This document shows, piece by piece, positions 1-10,505 of a stretch of 64,000 nucleotides of DNA. The notes below the pieces were generated by a model. It did not search any database. It was given only the letters and a program-made list of their open reading frames with translations, and was not told the DNA's origin. Numbering within the stretch: the stretch's first letter is position 1; each line of letters opens with the position of its first letter. Both the position numbers and the translations under genes were made by a program. Source of the DNA: Datisca glomerata (taxonomy: Eukaryota > Streptophyta > Magnoliopsida > Cucurbitales > Datiscaceae). Location: contig QANY01002466.1 of the NCBI GenBank assembly GCA_003255025.1, forward strand, positions 124,001 through 188,000, written 5' to 3'.

Positions 1-252
1 AAAGAATAATATTTGGAGGGTTTCACCAATTACGTAGTGGGGTTCACCAATTACGTAGTGGAGTTCACCAATTACGTACAAAAGAATAATTTTTGAAGAG
101 GTTCACCAATTACTTACTGGGGGTTCATCAATTATGTAGTGGGGTTCACCAATTAAGTAGTGGGGTTCACCAAATACGTACAAAAGAATAATTTTTGGAG
201 GGGTTGACCAATTATATACTGAGGTTCACCAATTATGTACTGGAGTTCACCA
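1..252 (+). repeat. Degenerate tandem repeat, GGTTCACCAATTACGTA unit
   Basis: Short units reading roughly GGGGTTCACCAATTACGTA follow each other, some spaced by AAAAGAATAATTTTTGGAG. The units vary by a few bases. The same unit recurs in reverse complement at 640-1525, so this is the left arm of a large inverted array. No coding capacity is seen. Confidence 0.85.
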
Positions 253-480
253 GTCTATTCCGGTAGTTTCTCTAACCAATACTGAAGGTTTTCGGCTCAA
301 TACCGGCCGTTTTGGTGCCCAATACTGGCAGTGTTGGGCCCAATACTGGCGATTTTGGCCCAATACTGACGATTTTGGGCCCAATGCCGGCGGTTTTGGA
401 CCAAATACCAACAATTTTAGTTCCGATACCGGCGATTTTAGGATCAATACTGGCGGTTCCTGCCATTTTTCCTTTTTTTG
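253..480. repeat. Tandem repeat, CCAATACTGGCGATTTTGGG unit
   Basis: About eight degenerate copies of a 20-base unit close to CCAATACTGGCGATTTTGGG lie between the two arms of the inverted array. Open frames on both strands here (for example repeats of VLGPK or IGPK) are by-products of a repeat period without stops and are not proposed as genes. Confidence 0.8.
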
Positions 481-639
481 GCATTTTTGTTGCTTTTTCG
501 GTGATTTTGCATCAATACAATGATTTTTAGTACCTTTTTATGACTGTTAAGGATCTATCATTGATTATGTTGTTGTCATTTACAACAAGTATCAAATAAA
601 ATAATTTTTCCCCACTACATTTCAGAAGAATATCTCGAA

Positions 640-1525
640 TAATGATTAAATTTGTACGTGAAATATTTTGGTGCTCTTTGAAGAATGATTGATTTTGTTG
701 TACATGAAATATTTTGGTGAACCCCCCCAAAGAAAATTGATTTTGTACGTAAAATATTTTGGTGAACTCCTCCAAAAATTATTAATTTTGTACGTGAAAT
801 ATTTTGGTGAACCCCTCTAAGAATGATTGATTTTGTACGTGAAAGATTTTGGTGAACTTCTCGAAAAATGATTGATTTTGTATGTGAAATTTTATGATGA
901 ACCCATTTAAGAATTATTAATTTTGTATGTGAAAATATTTTAGTGAACTCCTCGAAAAATGATTAAGTTGTACGTGAAATTTTTTTGTGAACTCATCTAT
1001 GAATTGTTAATTTTGTACATGAAATATATTATTAATTTTGTACGTGAAATATTTTGGTGAACCCCTTCAAGAATGATTGAAATATTTTGGTGAACCACTC
1101 TAAGAATATTATTAATTTTGTACGTGAAATATGTTGGTGAACCCCTTCAAGAATGATTGAAATATTTTGGTGAACCACTCTAAGAATATTATTAATTTTG
1201 TACGTGAAATATTTATTAATTTGTACATGAAATATTTTTGTGAACCCCTCTAAGATTATTGATTTTGTACGTGAAATATTTTGGTAAACCCCTCTAAGAA
1301 TTATTGATTTTGTACGTAAAATATTTTGGTGAGAACCTCCAAGAATTATTGATTTTGTACATGAAATATTTTGATGAGCCCCTCCAAGAATTATTAATAT
1401 TGGACGTGAAATATTTTGGTTAACCCCTCCAAGAATGATTGATTTTGTACATAAAATATTTTGGTGAAACCCTCCAAGAATTATTAATTTTGTACGTGAA
1501 ATATTTTGGTGAACCCCTCAAGATT
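640..1525 (-). repeat. Degenerate tandem array, inverted relative to 1-252
   Basis: About 20 copies of a roughly 45-base unit of the form TTGATTTTGTACGTGAAATA followed by TTTTGGTGAACCCCTCCAAGA. The reverse complement of this unit is the GGTTCACCAA-type repeat at 1-252, so the two arrays could pair as stem arms. A sub-block around 1060-1115 is repeated almost exactly at 1125-1190, which suggests unequal exchange or slippage inside the array. Confidence 0.85.
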
Positions 1526-1610
1526 CCCTTTTATACCCCAGTACGTAGTAGGGTTCACTAAATATGTACAAATTAATAATTCTTGGAGAGGTTCACCAAA
1601 TAAGTACAAC
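1526..1610 (+). repeat. Short return to the left-arm repeat orientation
   Basis: Units such as CCCAGTACGTAGTAGGGTTC and TTCTTGGAGAGGTTCACC are again in the plus orientation of 1-252. They close the minus-orientation array with a second, shorter inverted arm. Confidence 0.7.
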
Positions 1611-1850
1611 CTAATCGCCATACCTAATAGGCGAATCGCTTATTTTTAACCCCTAAACGCATCCTGAAGGTGCTTATCGCATCGTCAAAGCCAAGTGCTA
1701 GTTTTATGCCTCCAATCGCTTGTTTCAGTCCCCAAACGCCATGTACAAATAGGTAATCGCCAGTCTCCCTCCCAATCGCCATTTTTTTGCTCCTAATCAC
1801 CATTTATATGGCTCTAATCGCCATTCTTCACAATTTTACTTAAAATTGAT
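1611..1850 (+). repeat. AATCGCC-centred degenerate repeat
   Basis: A series of units containing AATCGCC or AATCGCT, spaced about 20-30 bases apart (CCTAATCGCCATA, CCAATCGCCA, CTCTAATCGCCATT). It adjoins the inverted array and resembles the 253-480 spacer repeat in style (short GC-containing core in AT-rich sequence). No gene is visible. Confidence 0.65.
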
Positions 1851-3499
1851 ATTTTTATAATTCTTTACCGTACATCGGAAAAATCATCGATCAAAATAAA
1901 AAAAAAACTCGTTATTTCAATGCAAACATTCATGATACTCACTTATTATGTGAAATTAGATGGGATTAACTAAGGATTTTCGATACAATTGAACACTTAT
2001 TGGTAAACTCGTTAAAAGTTATTATTGATAATGTTGTTGTGTTTTTGTGACAAGTATCGAGCGGCACAGGTTTTCACCATATATAATTATAGGTCGTGAT
2101 GTTATGATGGTCGATAAATCCTATTTATCGATTTGACGAACATGTATAACCCTCAAGGTCAGATTCTATCTATAAATCAAATATCTCCGCTAAAAGTTTG
2201 AAGTTAAATATTAAAATTTGAAATTTTAACCTTTAATTTTATAAATTATAACCCCACAAAATTTTGAAAACAACCTATTTACGTTTTAATTTAAAAGAGA
2301 TAGGAATTATGAAAAAGTCCAAAATTAAGACTGGAACAGTTTCCAGGCCTCCGGGAGTACTTAAAACAGTATTTTTTGGACCCGAAACTCGGCCGCAATG
2401 GATAAATCCCATCGCACATGTAGATTTATGAGTAAGCTTCGATTTGATATCTTACGGGCCACATGATTTCACCCGAGTCAAAAGCTATATTTTTCGGAAG
2501 TTGACCTACGCGTGCCACGATCCAATAGAGAGTTATGGGGCCAAACACCTACGTGTCTGGTGTTTAGGGCTCAAACGCCACCAGCAGGTCCCAAACACCA
2601 GTCATGGCTGGCGATTCGCCTACCGATGCTGAGCTTCTTCGTTGATGCATAGCTTCTTCTTCACTGATGCTGAGCTTCTTCTTCATAATCTATCAAATAG
2701 TCTTCTGAGACAAAGTTAAATATCAGATTTCTATCTCAGTTGTCACCTTCTAAGACCGGGAAGAAGAGGAGAGAATAAAAATTCACAGCCGATGGGCACT
2801 GTGGTCTTACCGGAGGAGCTCCTCAGTGGGAGAATGTTGTGATCTCGCTGGATCTCGCGCACACTTAGATAAAGATGAGAAATGTAGTGAGGAATTTTTT
2901 ACTCTTAGTCCCGCTGAATCCCAGTGATCAGGATCATTTTGTTATTACAATGATATGACTACTATTTAGTCTTACTGCATTTGCTAATCCAGATAGACTG
3001 TCAAGCTAAACATGAGAAAGTACTAAATAGGGATGTGCATGATCGTTTCAGTCTAGTTTTTAGCAATAACTAGAACTAGGGTAACAAAGACTCCCTCCCT
3101 CAATCGACGACCTTTCTTTTTTCATCCCCCATCCTTGCTGCTATCCCATTTTCCTTCAAGGTGTGGCCGCACCTCCTATTAACTCGGCCTAGCACATTCC
3201 TTCTCATTACCTTGGAAGACGCCTTGCAGGTCGTATGTTCCCTATATCGCCATTTGTTCCTCGTTGTTGGTTCACAGTGGTAAGTCATTTTCTCCTTATC
3301 TGGGTCTTTTCTTTTATCTTATTTGTCTCATCGATTTTTATCGTGCTTGAGGGTTTCAGGGGTGCGTAGACTGTATGGACCGTGCTGCCGTGTTGATTGA
3401 AATAGTGGATCGATGAGGGCTGATGATATTCCCTCCTCGTTGTTCGAAGATGACTTAGGCGGGATTTAGAGGGCTTACCATACCGAAAATTCACCCCCT
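1851..3499. other. No supported gene; unidentified AT-rich sequence
   Basis: No convincing coding region. A GC-richer patch at 2330-2640 contains small imperfect repeats of ACACC/AAACGCC and GATGCTGAGCTTCTTC (two to three copies near 2625-2680). Another patch at 2780-2870 (GGAGGAGCTCCTCAGTGGGA) and one at 3090-3480 do not translate into anything recognised. The short open frames at 2444-2632 and 3100-3494 have no family resemblance that I can see. Confidence 0.5.
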
Positions 3500-4430
3500 A
3501 ATATTTGCTATTGCCAAAAATTACATATCTCCTTAGAGTCAATGTTGTGTCCAAACTCATCAATCCAACTTGATAAATTAAATTGATCTCCATCAATTAA
3601 TTAATTAACTTCGTTTATTTACAAATGATCTAATAATTAGAAAATGACCAATTAATTAATTTGAATATTAACTACGTGCTCTTCACTAATTAAGTGACAA
3701 CACCCATCACAAATGGATACGGAAAATATACCTTGGTCCAAAACACGTTTTTGGTCCAACTAGTGTTGTTTTTTATTTCCATCCTTATGAGCTACTCCTG
3801 AGACCTAATAAACCCATATGAATAAAGCTATAGGGCTCAAATACTAGGCGAATTTATCTCCATAAATTCATGACCAATTTAATCCTGACATTGTACGATT
3901 CCACTATAGGTCCAATACCGAATCAACTCTCGATTCATGCGCGCTATATTCTCTGTTGGTGCAAATAAACACTTTTATTTCACGGTCCACATAATATTTT
4001 AACACATTACCCTTCGTGAATATCAGTAATAAGAGCGGGATATAGAATTGTCGTTTTACCCATCTAGTTATTATTTTCTTAACTCCTCTATTGATTGTGA
4101 ATAAGAAAGACATAATAGTGAATTGTTTCGTACAGTTCACCATGTCTTATTCAATGATTCATTTCATCAAATACTTGACCAAGTTAATTTATTCACACCC
4201 ATCGATAAAGCATAAGGTGATATTGTTGCATTTTCATTCTCGCCATGGATTTTCATAATTGTGGATCACGCAACTCCAAAATAGTTGAATCATGATCCTA
4301 ACAATCGATGTATTGTCCGGCAATTCGAACACACTCATTTAGCATATCAAAGATTGTAACTAACTAGGTCAAGTTTCGTATTCACTTCAGAATTAAGGTA
4401 ATTATAAAAATATCCTTAAGCTAGAAGAAT
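3500..4430 (-). mobile_element. Copia-type LTR fragment, same family as the 37.2-39.1 kb solo LTR
   Basis: Read on the minus strand, this segment aligns by eye with about 37,560-38,330. Shared blocks include ACTTGAC(C/T)(T/A)(G/A)GTTAGTTA, GCAACAATATCACCTTATG, TAAATTAACTTGGTCAAG, the stretch around GGTAAAACGACAATTCTATA and GTTGGACCAAAAACGTGTTTTGG. The later half runs into the TTAATTAATTAA-rich segment, as in the solo LTR. Neither LTR end nor a target-site duplication was found, so it is a truncated copy. The open frame at 3904-4143 on the minus strand lies entirely within this LTR similarity and is not a gene. Confidence 0.75.
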
Positions 4431-5350
4431 ATAATTCTTAATGAAATCAAGGCATGGATATTACAGGGTGATCACAGGTCACCCTTGGAGGTTTCACCTA
4501 AGTGACTATTGTAGTGAGGTTGCTACTGTGGGAAGTTGAGCTACTCCCTAAAAATACTCATGAGACAAGATACGTGTCCATGATCGTTAATCGCGCAAAA
4601 CAGGCTAGAGCCTAATGTAATTACTCGTACTATGTGTATGGTAAGTAGAAGTTTGGCCAAAGGACCTAGTTCAAGACTTAGGTTCTTTCCGATGAATATT
4701 TACTAACACTAAGTAAAGGTTCAAACCCGGAAAGTACTTATACCCATTGCATAGTAGAGATGATTGAATATATATATATATATATAGTATATTTTTTAAA
4801 TTTAAATTATGTGAGAGATTGTTGTAGATAATTTAAATTAAAAAAATATTGGATATTAGTGGAGAGTGGTACGGAACCACTCTCCACAATATCTTTCACT
4901 ACGTGGTAGACTAAATCTACACTCCTTGGCTTTACAAAAAAATTAGCCGATCTAGCACCAACGTACAGATTTTGTTCATTTGGGAAATCCATAGAACACC
5001 GGCTTTCTATTGTGAAAATTTGGCCAGAAAGAAAAAAAATTTCCCCAATATAGAGCTTTCGTTTTATATTACAAAAAATTCATCCCCTACAATATTTTCA
5101 TACTTATACATTTAATCATATGAGCAATTGTGGGTTCGTGGGAGGATCTTAGCTGCACACAAGAGCTTCTGGAGGATCGTTGTATCTTGAGAGAGGAACG
5201 TCATTCAACCCAGTGCAAGAGGGGGTGTATCTTTTCTTAGGAAAGCGCTCTGCGTGACTCAATCCGACAAATAACATGCTTTTCTATACCTTTCTTCTAG
5301 ATTAATTCATTATCATTACCTATTGTTGTGTTATATGATTTAACAGTATT
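4431..5350 (+). mobile_element. Probable 3' portion of a long LTR (plus), with hairpin
   Basis: This stretch joins the minus-strand LTR fragment abruptly. It looks like U3/R/U5 sequence: a TA-dinucleotide run at about 4772-4790, a perfect 12-bp-stem hairpin at 4859-4887, pyrimidine-rich sequence and then a U5-like tail ending near 5340. A copia RNase H relic and a 3' LTR start follow within 650 bases on the same strand, so it could be the 5' LTR of that heavily deleted element. Sequence identity to the 5997 LTR was not obvious, so the pairing is an inference. Confidence 0.4.
4859..4887. repeat. Perfect hairpin, 12-bp arms, 5-base loop
   Basis: GTGGAGAGTGGT, loop ACGGA, then ACCACTCTCCAC: the arms are exact reverse complements. 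It lies in LTR-like sequence. Confidence 0.9.
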
Positions 5351-5639
5351 TCCTAATTGATTTGAATTAGATTTATAACATCAAAAATCGCTGCAATGCC
5401 TCCCTTTGTAGGACCATGGTCAAGTTCCATAGCATATGCTTCGGGGTAGACAAGAGGAACGGGCCTAGATTTAGATATGTTTAGTTCCTCACTCAAATAA
5501 ATGTTCAGCAAATGATCCCACTTGATATCCAATCGGCTCATTACTCGTTTTCAAGCTTTCTAATTCCTCATGGGAGAAGATAATTGCTGCACTGTTCTGT
5601 CAATGTCTTCTGACATAAGATGAAATAAATAACATGAAG
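5351..5639. other. Unidentified sequence between LTR-like DNA and copia relic
   Basis: The open frame at 5353-5541 (minus) has no recognised domain. By position this would be internal sequence of a heavily deleted copia element. No primer-binding site of the TGGTATCAGAGC type was seen here. Confidence 0.35.
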
Positions 5640-5996
5640 ACAGTTCCCTTGATTATCGTAGTATGAAGTCTTAAGTATGTTATATTGTACATTAAATGTA
5701 TATTTCACAGTAGGCTTAGTCAGCATATTTCAGTTAAATTTTGGAGGATTTCACTGGATAGCTATGAATCATGTACTCAAGTATCTTAGGAGAACGAGGA
5801 ATTATGTGTTTGTCTATAATGAAGAGAAACTCATACCAGTTTGGTATATAGATTAAAACTTTTAATTAGATTACTTCAGCGCTAGAAACTAGTAGACCCA
5901 TTTATAAAGATTTTACTCACATATGTCTTTGGGTCACATGTGGAGAACATGAGGGTTAAGCTGGTTGTAGACATGTTTTAGGAAAAGTGGGAGATT
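5640..5996 (+). pseudogene. Ty1/copia pol 3' end (RT/RNase H tail) and polypurine tract
   Basis: Translation in shifting frames shows the segment of copia polyproteins between RT and RNase H, ending in NHVLKYLRRTRNYVFVYNEE (about 5768-5830), then a C-terminal stretch HVENMRVKLVVDMF (about 5937-5978) typical of the end of copia pol. Between them the RNase H core is mostly deleted, and frameshifts and stops are present. A purine-rich tract GGAAAAGTGGGAGA (about 5980-5993) directly precedes an LTR start TGTTAG, as a polypurine tract should. Only this last part of the element survives. Confidence 0.8.
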
Positions 5997-7110
5997 GTTA
6001 GAATTGTGCCCTAGTAGTACTTGATTTATGGGTTCTATAAAGTTTAGCTCATGGAAATAATGTATTTAACCAAGAGTCATTGATGATTTGTAAATACTTA
6101 ATTTCACAATCTAGTGAAACTGAACGCTTTGCTAAGAGAAGATTGTAGTACATTAGTTCTATTATGTAGAGTGACTTACCTTAGTCACTAGGCGGAGTAC
6201 CTAGTTAATGTACTAGTGTTTTTGGATTGCATAGAAAGGACTAATGAGTCTGATTTTTAGTAAATTACTATCAAATGAAAATTATGACTCATTACTATTA
6301 TTTTATGAGTGCTCTCAATCTTGAGAGAGTTTTGAGCTCATATTTAATAACTTAGTTATTGTGATATACTAAGAATGAGACTCCATGAGTCATCATATTC
6401 CATATGTCAATGATTGTTACGTCGAGTAATATAAAATATACTTGAAGTTCAATTACGATTTTATAGTGGAGTTAATCATAATTAATAATTAATAAATTCA
6501 ATTTTAGGTTTAATCGATAGAGTTTATTAATTATGTAGCCAAATATATTTTTATCCTTATGGTCCCCTTACTAGTCTCGGATTTTGGTTACGTTGTGATG
6601 AGATTTATTTATTAAACATGTGACACAATGTCGATACCCTATAGTCAATCAAGTGGTCTAAAAATAAGCTCAATGTTTATTCTAAAAGCCAATGTTAATT
6701 AAAGTTAATTAATTTAATTTTTATTTAATTGAATTTATTAAAAAAACAAAGCAAAACCACGGATAAGTAATTCTCAACTGTTGCCTTGTTTCACATGGGT
6801 TACAATTGTAACCCATGTGAAAGATGATTTTTAAGAAGCCAAAATAATAACTTCTATCTTTTCTGGACAATATTTTTGTTTCAATATAGAAAATGACTTT
6901 TGCCGAACAATTTTTGTTAAAAGAAAAAAGACATGATTTAGTTTGTGATCTCGCCCGCTCGGGATTTTGGTTGATGATTCGATGAATAGTAAGGAAGATT
7001 ATGAGGTTTCGATTTTTTATTGTCACGCTTCAAGAGATATTTTTCCTAATCCATTTTTAAATAGGTTATTTTTCGAATATTTCAAGATCCAATATTTTTC
7101 GTTACGTTGA
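5997..7110 (+). mobile_element. Copia 3' LTR, probably truncated
   Basis: It begins TGTTAGAATTGTGCCC immediately after a polypurine tract, the canonical position and start of a 3' LTR. Inner blocks such as the run of TTAATTAATAA motifs and TTATGGTCCCC resemble the same zone of the 58,262-60,467 LTR. It contains a perfect 34-bp palindrome (6789-6822). The end is unclear; no ...CA with a matching duplication was found before the microsatellite at 7117. Confidence 0.65.
6789..6822. repeat. Perfect 34-bp palindrome in LTR
   Basis: TTTCACATGGGTTACAA followed directly by its exact reverse complement TTGTAACCCATGTGAAA. There is no spacer. Confidence 0.92.
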
Positions 7111-7116
7111 TTTATT

Positions 7117-7158
7117 CATCTCTCCCCCTCTCTCTATCTCTCACTCCCCCTCTAGTTA

Positions 7159-7194
<36 letters not shown>

Positions 7195-7297
7195 TCTCTC
7201 TCACACACACACACGCACTCTCTCTCTCTCACACACAAACTCTCTCTCTCTCTCTCTCTCTCGGTCTCTAAGTTCTCTCTCACTCCCCCTCTCGTCA

Positions 7298-7329
<32 letters not shown>

Positions 7330-7385
7330 TTTCTCTCTCTCTCTCTGCCTCCCTCTCTCTCTTTTCTCTCTCCTTCTCTCTTCCA
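7117..7385. repeat. Compound (CT)n/(AC)n microsatellite
   Basis: Long pyrimidine runs of CT repeats are interrupted by blocks of CA repeats; two blocks are near-duplicates (about 7125-7260 and 7270-7375), both containing CTCACTCCCCCTCT. The minus-strand frame made of alternating Arg and Glu (7201-7443) is an artefact of the repeat. Confidence 0.95.
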
Positions 7386-7960
7386 GTTTCAGCATGGGAA
7401 CGGAACAGAACATGTGGTGGTAAAATTTTATCCCCAAATTCAATCAATTCCGGTCGAAACTAAATATTCTTGCCAGAATATGCCAATTTCACTTGGAATG
7501 GGCGAAATGATAAATATGTTTAAACAAGCCCTTATTTGTAATACCATAATAAATACTAGTGAAAGCGACATCTTCACCAAAAGTGCAGCAGCTCATGTAG
7601 TTAAAGCTTCTGAACCACACTCTCCTCACCAAGGTTTGACTTTCTTGGCATGCAACCTAGTTTTTTTGCTTCATTTTTGTTTCATAACAATTTTTCAATT
7701 TAATTTTTAAACGACAAAACCAAACAGATGACGGATCTGCAAAAACTAGTATTACTCTTGAAAGTTTCAGTGTGCAATGTGCGTGTTGTTACAGTAGTTG
7801 TTTTGTTTTTATGAAATTGCAATCATGAAATTTTGTATTATGCATAGTTATTGTCTTGGTCTTAAATGTTTTGGCAGCAGCTAATGTTGAGTGGAAATGT
7901 TTCTTTTCTTTTTTCTACTTTTTCCCAAATGCTGCAGGGGAGATGAAAATGTTTCTCCTA
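7386..7960 (+). other. Unidentified open segment followed by AT-rich DNA; possible exon
   Basis: From about 7410 to 7640 one plus frame stays open through ISLGMGEMINMF and ESDIFTKSAAAHVV. It then meets CACCAAGGTTTGACT, which could be a weak splice donor, and the frame loses protein-like composition. The upstream ATG near 7394 is out of frame after 9 codons. I do not recognise the peptide; an orphan exon or chance opening are both possible. The remainder to 7960 is AT-rich with no gene seen. Confidence 0.25.
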
Positions 7961-8940
7961 GTCTCTTTAGAAGATTCCACCAATGATGTCTCAAAGAAGC
8001 TTGTGGGTTCCCATAAAAATCGATAATTCTCTAATGGGATCCATCATCCAGAACCACGAAACCATCAATATGGCCCGGTGAATATGACCGAATATTAAGC
8101 TTGACATCCATATTCCACAAAAGGGCTAGGCTGACAACTTAAGCCCATTTCTACCAACTGCTAGACCGTTTTGAAAACCCAATTTCCTTCTAAGGTCGTC
8201 CGTATCGTTTTCAAGTAATTTTGTTTCCATTAAGAAAACAATGTCTAGGTAATTACTTTGCACTAAATTGTGCAAAGCTTGGAATGCCCGGGATTACCCA
8301 ATCCCCGAGCATTCCAACAAGGATTTTCATTGGGCACAACGGGCCCTCTCCTCGGCTCCCACTGCTTTGGATGATGCATCCAAATTACCGTCTACCAAAT
8401 TTTTTTTTCTGGCAAATTACCTTCTACCATTTTTTATTTTTTCTGGGAAATCCGTTGGCTCCATGCTGTTTGAACTCTCAATTCTTGGATCTGTGCAAGT
8501 TTTCCTCCTGGCCCACTTCTTGAGCCCTTTCCCTTTAATGGGCCCCGAATGGATGTCACTGGCCTCCACGGGCTCGGTTTATCTGTCTCTCATATGCAAG
8601 TCTATGTTGTTAATTACCTCTTCAAGGGTAGAAACATCATTGCCGCTCGTCTCTAAAACTATAGCTTTTTCTTTGTCATCTGACGCAGGATTTCCTTCCC
8701 GCCTATGAGCGCTCATAGCCTATTTGGAACCCATCTTTGATCGCCACATGGCTTTTTTTTCCGAGAAGTACCGAACATGTCTGTCTTCATTTCCATCAGA
8801 CCTCCCTTCACGTCGTATGTCCTCTGTCACCCCCAGAACTTTTCCAACGTCTCATTGTTTCGTTCGACCACCCATTAGAGCACCTACCTCTGCCGCCTAG
8901 TTTTGCGATGGGTATGCCTTATGTTTCCCCCTGATAAACG
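7961..8940 (-). pseudogene. L1-type LINE, ORF1 tail and ORF2 endonuclease start
   Basis: On the minus strand, the start of a LINE ORF2 apurinic endonuclease domain is clear: WNARGLGN, then after a frameshift LVQSNYLDIVFLMETKLLEN (about 8310-8185), the hallmark N-terminal region of plant L1 ORF2. Upstream (8730-8330) a mostly open frame rich in Lys, Glu and Ser (TLEEVINNIDLHMRDR and KGKGLKKWARRKTC segments) corresponds to the C-terminal linker of ORF1. At least one stop and one frameshift separate the pieces, and the element stops near 7961, so RT is absent. The overlapping plus-strand open frames at 8221-8708 are shadows. Confidence 0.75.
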
Positions 8941-10067
8941 ACCCAAGAAGAGTGCGTGGATTGAGAAACCCCATTATTCCTTTCCATTTCATTTGGTTCT
9001 TTGGAGTTTGAGGCTAAACCAGTGCTAGAATGCCCCTATTTTGGCTCTCTTGGTCCCATGAATTTATCTCTTGATTTTCCCTTTGAAGTGGGTTTTGATT
9101 ATGGTTTGGTTTCTTTGGAAGAGTTTGAATTGGATGATTTAGTTTGTGGATTTGGGTTAATGGGCACACTAATGTTTAATGGAGCCCGGAAAAAATGATC
9201 TTTTACTAATTTTAATTGAGGGTGGATATTTGTAAATTCCTAATTAATGGAGGCAATGATTTTTTGGTTATTGAATTTATCAAACCATTTAACATAGTAT
9301 TATTTGGTAAGGATTCCACCTTCAACTGAGTATTGCTATTTTAAGATCCATGGTATTTTATATTTATTTGAAAAGTAGAGTAATTATGGAAAAGTGGCCT
9401 CAATTGAAGAAGACTTGTATATTTTCAAAATAAATTAAAACCTTGTTAAAAATCGATTGAAAATAATTCTATGACAGGGTCATGGATGAACCACCATTTT
9501 AAGAATCATTTTAAAAAATTAATTTTGAAACTCTTATAAAAATTTAAAAACCACGAGTGAAAAAAAATCACTATTTTGTACACGTCGCCTCATTACTTGG
9601 ATACTTACCCCACTGCGAATGTTTTTCGACGGTCAACGAATGCTGATTAGCGGAAATGTGATGAAAGTATTTAGAGACAATCAAGGGATCAGTTGAAGAG
9701 CGAGTCAAAGAACTCTTTCAGCTAGCATTTTCTTATGTCAATTATGATTCCCCCTTTTTAGGCTCATAATAAGGAATAACGGCCATCTTTGTAATCAATT
9801 ATTGTCTAAACTGAGCCTATAAATAAAGATCTCATTGTAATAAAAAAACAAAAAAGAAGAAAATGAAGACAAATTGATGTTCTTAAATAAAGCTAGACAC
9901 TTTAATTTGGATAGTACTTTTCTAGATAGATGGATTTAGATTGTCTTCAGTTTTAGGATTTTGTTCCCTTTTGAGTTTCTTTGTAATCTTTTGTTCTGGG
10001 GTACGCCCTTTCTATTAGTGTATTTTGTTTTGGTTAATATAATTTTCCTTTTTGATAAAAATTTATT
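8941..10067. other. No supported gene; TATA-like motif only
   Basis: The 65-codon plus frame at 9001-9198 has a stop-free but unrecognised sequence. A CCTATAAATAAAGATCTCAT motif at about 9816-9836, followed by an A-rich stretch, resembles the promoter/polyadenylation part of a small LTR, but no LTR partner was found. Confidence 0.3.
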
Positions 10068-10356
10068 CACATATTGATGAATATTTATATGGTAATGAGA
10101 TTTCTTCGGATTAGAATATAAGAAATTATTTTACGAAAAATTAGAAAACTAAACAATTTTTAAGTCGAAAGATTTTTATTCATTAATAGTTTTGTTATAA
10201 ATGTCTTACAGCTCAAAAGTTGAGTTATTAATGTACTAAAAATTCATATTATTGATAAATATTTATAGGTTAATGGGATTTCTTCGGATTACAATGGATG
10301 AAACTATTTTACAAAAAATTAGAAAATTAAATAAATCTTATCGTCGGAAAATTTAA
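10068..10356 (+). repeat. Imperfect direct duplication, about 175-bp spacing
   Basis: The block at about 10,068-10,175 (GATGAATATTTATATGGTAA, then TTCTTCGGATTA and ACGAAAAATTAGAAAA) recurs at about 10,243-10,356 with substitutions (GATAAATATTTATAGGTTAA, TTCTTCGGATTA, ACAAAAAATTAGAAAA). Confidence 0.75.
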
Positions 10357-10505
10357 GGCTTATTAGCCTTTTAGCTTAAATAAGCTGCTAGCTTATTTTA
10401 ATAAATTACTAGCTTATTTCAATAAGTTGTGTCTGGCGTACTCTTAAAAGTAAGCTATATACTTATTTAAGTTAAGTTATAAGTCATACGTTAAGCCAAA
10501 CATGT
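10357..10505. mobile_element. MITE-like AGCTTATTT/AAATAAGCT-rich segment
   Basis: Repeated short inverted motifs (TTAGCTTAAATAAGCTGCTA, AGCTTATTTTAATAA, AGCTTATTTCAATAAG, AAGTTATAAGTCATACGTTAAGCC) give strong self-complementarity over about 140 bases, as in hAT-type MITEs. No clean terminal inverted repeat or target duplication was confirmed. Confidence 0.35.

Noticed and set aside
247..530. Three overlapping open frames with Val-Leu-Gly-Pro or Ile-Gly-Pro repeats
   Set aside because: They arise from a roughly 20-base tandem repeat, are open on both strands at once and have no other coding sign.
2444..2632. 62-codon plus frame in a GC-richer patch
   Set aside because: No recognisable domain, surrounded by non-coding repeat-like DNA; not enough to call a gene.
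7201..7443. Arg/Glu-repeat peptide on the minus strand
   Set aside because: Pure product of a CT microsatellite, which has no stops in two frames.
9001..9198. 65-codon acidic plus frame
   Set aside because: Starts and stops without supporting splice or promoter signals and resembles no family known to me.
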